NCBI GenBank assembly: GCA_965651815.1
Contig: CBFGTJ010000107.1
Location: forward strand, 1 to 10,683
Reading direction: 5' to 3'
DNA length: 10,683 bases
Source: CBFGTJ01 sp965651815
GTDB lineage: Bacteria; Actinomycetota; Acidimicrobiia; Acidimicrobiales; Microtrichaceae
Shown here: piece by piece, positions 5,798 through 10,683 of the stretch
Numbering within the stretch: position 1 is the stretch's first letter
How the letters are laid out: each line of letters begins with the position of its first letter
Notes under the pieces: generated by a model
The model's database searches: none
Told to the model about the DNA's origin: nothing
What the model saw: only the letters and a program-made list of their open reading frames with translations
Translations under genes and position numbers: made by a program

Positions 5798-6457
5798 GTG
5801 GCCCTCCGCCCACCTCCCGGGCACGCGCCCACCCGCTTCCTCGTCCGCTTCCCGGACGAGGCCGCGGCGGACGAGGTGAGGTCGCGCGGGGGCGCACGCC
5901 TGACGCTGGTGCTGGAGGACGGGACCGAGGTGTCCGCCGTCGTCGTCGGTTCGTCCGGCGCGACGCTGCGGGCCGAGGCGGACCGCAGCCTCGCGGGGAC
6001 GCCGCTGCGGGTCGGCGCGGAGGTCACGGTCAGCTGGGCCGAGCTGGACGACCTCGCGTCCGTCGGCGGCACCCTCGGTTCGGGTGGCGTCGACGGGCTG
6101 CCGGTCGAGTGCAGCTGGCCGCCGTCGCGGGTGCAGCGGCGCTCGCTGCGCCGCTGCGCGGTGCAGCTGCCGGCGTGGATCGTCCGGACCGGGCAGCTGC
6201 CGGAGGTGCTCGAGGTCACGACCCGCGACGTCAGCGGTGGCGGGATGTCGCTGCACGGGCGGGGGAGCGACCTGTCGCCCGGTGAGCACGTCGTCACGAT
6301 GCTCCGCCTGCCGGACCGGGACCTGGTCCTCCCCGCGGTCGTGCACTGGTCCCGCCCGGACGGCAGTGCGCTCGGCGTGCGGTTCGAGCGGATCAGCCAG
6401 TCGGACCAGGACCACCTCGTGCAGTTCGTGATCTCGACCGAGGCGGCGCGGGCGTGA
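5798..6457 (+). CDS. PilZ-domain protein, YcgR-like c-di-GMP receptor
   Basis: Predicted cytosolic c-di-GMP receptor, probably a flagellar brake. It has 219 residues in two parts. An N-terminal beta-rich domain (about 12-105) has the layout of the YcgR N-terminal (PilZN) domain. The C-terminal PilZ domain (about 110-213) has both ligand motifs: the RxxxR arginines in VQRRSLRRC (112-120) and DxSxxG as DVSGGG (144-149). The end, SALGVRFERISQSDQDHLVQ (190-209), matches the PilZ 'GvrF..l......l..fi' close. GTG is the start; it lies 4 nt after the sigma-factor stop and has no clear SD, so translation is probably coupled. The next possible starts would cut into the N-terminal domain. YcgR-type proteins slow flagella by contacting the motor when c-di-GMP is high. 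Its place in the sigma-28 operon supports that role here, though control of export or another target is possible. Confidence 0.9.
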   Translation: MALRPPPGHAPTRFLVRFPDEAAADEVRSRGGARLTLVLEDGTEVSAVVVGSSGATLRAEADRSLAGTPLRVGAEVTVSWAELDDLASVGGTLGSGGVDGLPVECSWPPSRVQRRSLRRCAVQLPAWIVRTGQLPEVLEVTTRDVSGGGMSLHGRGSDLSPGEHVVTMLRLPDRDLVLPAVVHWSRPDGSALGVRFERISQSDQDHLVQFVISTEAARA

Positions 6458-6747
6458 ACGGGGACGTGCTGCTCGTCGTCGCGGGCCCCGACGGCCCGGA
6501 GGTGCGGACCGGGCAGCTGCTGGAGGGCGCCGAGGGCGGGTGCGAGGTCCGGCTGGAGCGCGCCCTGGGTGCGCAGGCCCGCTCGGGTGGCGTGCTCGTC
6601 GTGGACACCGGGGAGGGCCGCCTGGCGATGCTCACCGCCCCCGTCCCACCGGCCGACGCGGGCTCCCGGGACCTGCCGCTGCGCTTCGTGCAGCCCGTCG
6701 AGCGCGACGACGCGTGGGAGCGGTTCGTGCGCGGGGCGGGTCGCTGA
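6454..6747 (+). CDS. Small protein of unknown function, coupled to the PilZ gene
   Basis: I do not recognise a named family. The GTG start overlaps the PilZ stop (GTGA), the strand is the same, and third codon positions are almost all G or C, so it is very likely a real gene. The 97 residues have no signal peptide or membrane segment. The alternating pattern from EVRTGQLLEG (16-25) through SGGVLVVDTGEGRLAMLTAP (44-63) to RDLPLRFVQPVER (72-84) suggests a small beta barrel. The pattern resembles the N-terminal domain of YcgR-like proteins, ending where a PilZ domain would begin, but the RxxxR and DxSxxG motifs are absent. It may be a stand-alone PilZN-like partner of the preceding protein. This is inference from pattern only. 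It is the last gene of the sigma-PilZ cluster. Confidence 0.7.
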   Translation: MNGDVLLVVAGPDGPEVRTGQLLEGAEGGCEVRLERALGAQARSGGVLVVDTGEGRLAMLTAPVPPADAGSRDLPLRFVQPVERDDAWERFVRGAGR

Positions 6748-6799
6748 GCGGGCCGCGCACCGCCCGGACGTGCACGCCGCGGCGCGTCGCGACCATGAT

Positions 6800-6815
6800 G
6801 CACGGGTCGCCGTGC
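6800..6815. other. Hairpin in the gap between the motility cluster and coaX
   Basis: The 136-nt gap 6748-6883 has no gene that I can support. It contains a perfect 6-bp stem (GCACGG with CCGTGC) and a GTCG tetraloop at 6800-6815, about 50 nt after the small gene. No T-tract follows, so it is at best a weak transcription-termination or processing site. No convincing promoter for coaX is visible; a CATGAT at 6794-6799 resembles a -10 element but lacks a -35 partner. Confidence 0.25.
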
Positions 6816-6883
6816 CCGGCCCACCGGCGGACGCGACGCGGGGCGAGTCCCCGTCCCCGTGCCCCCTCACCAGGGAGAACCCC

Positions 6884-7663
6884 GTGCTGCTCGTCATCGA
6901 CGTGGGCAACACCCAGACCGTGGTGGGCCTGTACGACGAAGGTGATCGCTCCCACGAGCTCATCGACCACTGGCGGCTCGCGACCCACGCGGAGCGCACC
7001 AGCGACGAGCTGACCCTCACCTTCCGGCACCTGCTCGAGACCCGCGAGCTCGACCTCGTCCGTGACGTCAAGGGCGTCGCGGTGTCCTCCGGTGTCCCGG
7101 CGGTCACCTTCGAGCTGCGGAGCATGTGCGACCGCTACCTGGAGGTGGACCCGGTCATCGTCGGCACCGGCGTGCGGACCGGGATGCCGGTGCTGTACGA
7201 GAACCCCCGCGAGGTCGGCCCCGACCGGATCGCCAACGCCGTGGGTGCGTTCGACCTGTACGGCGGCCCCACGATCGTCGTCGACTTCGGCACGGCGACC
7301 ACCTTCGACGTCATCTCCGAGAAGGGCGAGTACCTCGGCGGTGCGATCTTCCCCGGCATCGAGATCTCGATGGACGCCCTGTTCGACCACGCGGCGGCGC
7401 TCCGGCGCGTCGAGCTGAGCGAGCCCCGCAGCGTCATCGGCCGGACCACCATGGAGTCGGTGCAGTCAGGAGCGGTGTACGGGTACTCGGCGATGGTCGA
7501 CGGCATGTGCGACCGCATCGAGGAGGTGATCGGCGAATCGACGATCCTCGCCACCGGCGGCCTCGCGTCGCTCATCTCTCCCGTCGCCGAGTCGATCCAG
7601 CACGAAGAGCCCTGGTTGACCCTCCACGGCCTCCGCCTCATCTGGGAGAAGAACCGAACGTGA
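6884..7663 (+). CDS. coaX: Type III pantothenate kinase (CoaX)
   Basis: Catalyses ATP-dependent phosphorylation of pantothenate to 4'-phosphopantothenate, the first step of coenzyme A synthesis, in the cytosol. It has 259 residues, the normal CoaX length, with the ASKHA fold motifs: phosphate-binding DVGNT at 6-10, GPDRIANAVGAF at 112-123 (the Asp in GPDR is the catalytic base in studied CoaX enzymes), DFGTATTFD at 134-142 and GGAIFPGIEISMDAL at 152-166. The GTG at 6884 was chosen for AGGGAG (6872-6877), 6 nt upstream, and because DVGNT falls at the expected distance from the N-terminus. CoaX enzymes generally need a monovalent cation and resist feedback by CoA. The stop overlaps the lysS start by GTGA. 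A second, type I kinase (CoaA) may exist elsewhere, as in many actinobacteria. Confidence 0.97.
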   Translation: MLLVIDVGNTQTVVGLYDEGDRSHELIDHWRLATHAERTSDELTLTFRHLLETRELDLVRDVKGVAVSSGVPAVTFELRSMCDRYLEVDPVIVGTGVRTGMPVLYENPREVGPDRIANAVGAFDLYGGPTIVVDFGTATTFDVISEKGEYLGGAIFPGIEISMDALFDHAAALRRVELSEPRSVIGRTTMESVQSGAVYGYSAMVDGMCDRIEEVIGESTILATGGLASLISPVAESIQHEEPWLTLHGLRLIWEKNRT

Positions 7664-9130
7664 CCGACGCCGTCGACGCCGGCGGGCCGACCTCGCCCGA
7701 CCTCGCCCGCACCGGGGACTTCGACCAGCCGTACTCCTACGAGGTCGACGCCACCGCCGCCGGGCTCGCCGAGGAGTTCGCGGGCCTCGAGCCGGGCACC
7801 GAGACGGGCCGCCGCGCGAGCGTCGCGGGCCGCCTGATGCTGCGCCGCGTGCAGGGCAAGCTCGCGTTCGGCACCCTCGCCGACTCCACGGGGCGGATCC
7901 AGCTGTTCGCACCGTCCGCGACGACGCCGGGCTTCGAGCAGTTCTGCGAGCTCAACCTCGGCGACTGGATCGGTGTCGCCGGCGAGGTCATGACGACCCG
8001 CCGCGGCGAGCTGTCCGTGCGCGTCGACTCCTGGACCCTGCTCGCGCCGACGCGGCGGCCGTTCCCGGACAAGTGGGCGGGCCTGACGGACTCCGACACC
8101 CGGTTCCGCCAGCGCTACCTGGACCTGTGGGTGACCGAGGAGGCCCGGCGCACCTTCCACCTCCGCTCGCGCCTGCTGTCGCTCACGCGCCGGTTCATGG
8201 AGGAGCGCGGCTACCTCGAGGTCGAGACGCCGGTGTTCCACCCGATCCCCGGCGGCGCGCTCGCCCGGCCGTTCGTGACCCACCACAACGCGCTCGACAT
8301 CGAGCTGTACCTGCGCGTCGCGCCGGAGCTCTACCTGAAGCGCCTCGTCGTCGGCGGGTTCGAGCGCGTCTTCGAGATCGCCCGGGTGTTCCGCAACGAG
8401 GGGATGTCGACCCGGCACAACCCCGAGTTCACGATGATGGAGTGCTACGAGGCCTACGGCGACTACCAGGTCCACATGGACCTGACCGAGGCCCTCGTGT
8501 CGCACCTGGCCACCGAGCTGTGCGGGTCCACGACCGTCACCTACGACGGGCGCGACGTCGACCTGTCGGCCCCGTGGGAGCGGGTGACCCTCGCGGAGAT
8601 CACTTCGCGCCACGTCGGCGAGGAGGTCGACGTGCACACGCCGGTGCGCCGCCTCCGCGAGCTGTGCGACGCCCACGACATCCCGTGGAAGGACGACTGG
8701 GGCTCCGGCAAGCTCCTGCTGGAGCTGTACGAGAAGACCGCGGAGCACACGATCTGGGACCCGACCTTCGTCATCGACTACCCGGCGGAGGTGTCACCGC
8801 TGTCGCGCACCCACCGCAGCGACCCGCTGCTGGTCGAGCGCTTCGAGGGCATCGTCGTCGGACGGGAGCTGTGCAACGGGTTCTCCGAGCTCACCGACCC
8901 CGACGAGCAGCGCGAGCGGTTCCAGCACCAGGCGGAGCAGAAGGAGGCGGGTGACGACGAGGCGATGGTGGTCGACGCCGACTACCTGCGCGCGCTCGAG
9001 TACGGGCTGCCGCCGACGGTCGGGCTGGGCATCGGCATCGACCGGCTCGTCATGCTCCTCGCGGACGTGCAGACGATCCGCGACGTGATCCTCTTCCCGA
9101 CGCTCCGACCCGAGCAGGACCTGGGAGCCG

Positions 9131-9138
<8 letters not shown>
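7660..9138 (+). CDS. lysS: Lysyl-tRNA synthetase, class II
   Basis: Charges tRNA(Lys) with lysine. It has 492 residues, close to the usual 490-510. An N-terminal OB-fold anticodon-binding domain spans about 50-130 (ASVAGRLMLRRVQGKLAFGT, 53-72). The class II catalytic core follows: motif 1 around RRFMEERGYLEVETPVFHPI (177-196), the lysine-specific PGGALARPFVTHHN (197-210), motif 2 FRNEGMSTRHNPEFTMMECY (244-263), DYPAEVSPLSR (373-383), NGFSEL (406-411), and motif 3 GLGIGIDRLVMLL (455-467). The GTG start overlaps the coaX stop (GTGA). A GGGAG lies about 12 nt upstream, so coupling probably helps initiation. The N-terminal 45 residues are low-complexity and less certain than the rest. Nothing in the core looks damaged. 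Confidence 0.97.
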
Positions 9139-10243
<1,105 letters not shown>

Positions 10244-10246
10244 GCC

Positions 10247-10261
10247 CGGGGCGGTGCCCCG
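10247..10261. terminator. Candidate bidirectional terminator hairpin between convergent genes
   Basis: CGGGGC and GCCCCG form a perfect 6-bp GC stem with a GGT loop in the 29-bp gap between the ABC ATPase stop and the bacterioferritin stop. The symmetric stem and convergent setting suit a bidirectional terminator. It has no T-tract on either strand, as is common in high-GC actinobacteria. Confidence 0.5.
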
Positions 10262-10272
10262 CCGGCCGAACC

Positions 10273-10683
10273 TCAGTCGTGGAGGTGCTGGGCGAGGTAG
10301 TGCTCGAGCCCGATCTCCGCGATGACCCGCTGCTGGGTCTCGATCCAGTCGAGGTGCTCCTCCTCGTGGGTGAGGAGGTCCTCGAGCAGCTCGCGGGTGC
10401 CGTTGTCGCCCTTGGCGACCGCGAGCTCGATGCCGCGGTTGTAGCGCTCGACCGCGGCGACCTCGGTGGCGAGGTCCAGCTCGAACTGCTCGGGCACGGT
10501 CTCGCCGACCCCGACGGGGCCGAGGCGTTGGAGGTTCGGCACGCCCTCCAGGTAGAGGATGCGCTCGATCAGCTTCTCGGCGTCGCGCATCTCGTCGAGC
10601 GACTCGTCGTAGATCTTCTTCGCGAGCCGCTCGTAGCCCCAGTTCTCGTTCATCTTGGCGTGGATGAAGTACTGGTTGATCGC
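10273..10683 (-). CDS. bfr: Bacterioferritin, 5' end cut off by window edge
   Basis: Iron-storage protein of the heme-containing ferritin-like family, assembling into a 24-subunit shell. The visible 136 residues align without gaps to E. coli bacterioferritin from its residue 21 (AINQYFIHAK) to near the C-terminus, so only about 20 N-terminal residues are missing. The internal ATG at 10653 is not the true start. Conserved residues in E. coli numbering are Tyr25, Glu47, Glu51, heme ligand Met52, Glu94, Glu127 and His130 (HEEEH motif at fragment 106-110). Glu18 lies outside the window. Ferroxidase ligand His54 is replaced by Asp (EMRDAE), and His46 is also Asp. The gene converges on the ABC ATPase across a small hairpin. 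Confidence 0.95.
   Translation of the reverse strand, partial: AINQYFIHAKMNENWGYERLAKKIYDESLDEMRDAEKLIERILYLEGVPNLQRLGPVGVGETVPEQFELDLATEVAAVERYNRGIELAVAKGDNGTRELLEDLLTHEEEHLDWIETQQRVIAEIGLEHYLAQHLHD

Noticed and set aside
6840..6852. Small GGGG/CCCC stem just before coaX
   Set aside because: Only 4 bp, expected by chance at this GC content, and too close to the SD to interpret as a terminator.
3874..7125. Apparent 1083-residue open frame on the minus strand
   Set aside because: Only the first 236 codons from 4584 encode a recognisable protein (PAS-LuxR). Upstream of that the frame runs antisense through the sigma, PilZ and coaX genes and has the Arg/Pro/Ser-rich composition of a GC-rich shadow frame.
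7135..8748. 537-residue open frame on the minus strand opposite coaX and lysS
   Set aside because: It is antisense to two well-supported enzymes, has no recognisable motif, and its composition is typical of a high-GC shadow.

Overview
The window is very GC-rich, its genes carry G or C at nearly every third codon position, and several genes start with GTG. This fits a motile high-GC actinobacterium. The flagellar late-gene block next to coaX-lysS would suit the class Acidimicrobiia, but that placement is inference from gene content and style, not a sequence match.

Left part (1-3861): flagellar filament genes. A flagellin gene (3' end outside the window) runs leftward. A divergent operon runs rightward: flgN (export chaperone), flgK and flgL (hook-filament junction proteins). 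These three are tightly packed (3-nt gap, then an ATGA overlap). The shared intergenic region holds an imperfect inverted repeat, and each arm carries a motif like a sigma-28 promoter aimed at its own gene. The flgN promoter lies so close to the ATG that the mRNA is probably leaderless.

Middle part (3874-6747): regulation of motility. A leftward PAS-LuxR one-component regulator is followed by a 309-bp divergent control region and then by a rightward FliA/WhiG-type sigma-28 factor. Directly behind the sigma gene lie a YcgR-like PilZ protein (c-di-GMP receptor) and a translationally coupled 97-aa protein of unknown function. The control region contains a five-tract G-rich leader over the PAS-LuxR ribosome binding site, a pair of 21-bp direct repeats, and a sigma-28-like promoter in front of the sigma gene (probable autoregulation). 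A plausible reading is that the sigma factor turns on flagellin and flgNKL, while the co-expressed PilZ protein makes the new flagella sensitive to c-di-GMP.

Right part (6884-10243): housekeeping. Type III pantothenate kinase (coaX), lysyl-tRNA synthetase (lysS) and an ABC-transporter ATPase of the ferric/spermidine/sulfate family overlap head to tail. A small hairpin separates them from a convergent bacterioferritin gene whose 5' end is outside the window.

I see no tRNA, rRNA, CRISPR array, insertion sequence, attachment site or origin. The strongest leads for something undescribed are the regulatory architecture between the PAS-LuxR and sigma genes, the 70-residue extension of the sigma factor, the sigma-PilZ-small protein cluster, and a ferroxidase-site substitution in the bacterioferritin.
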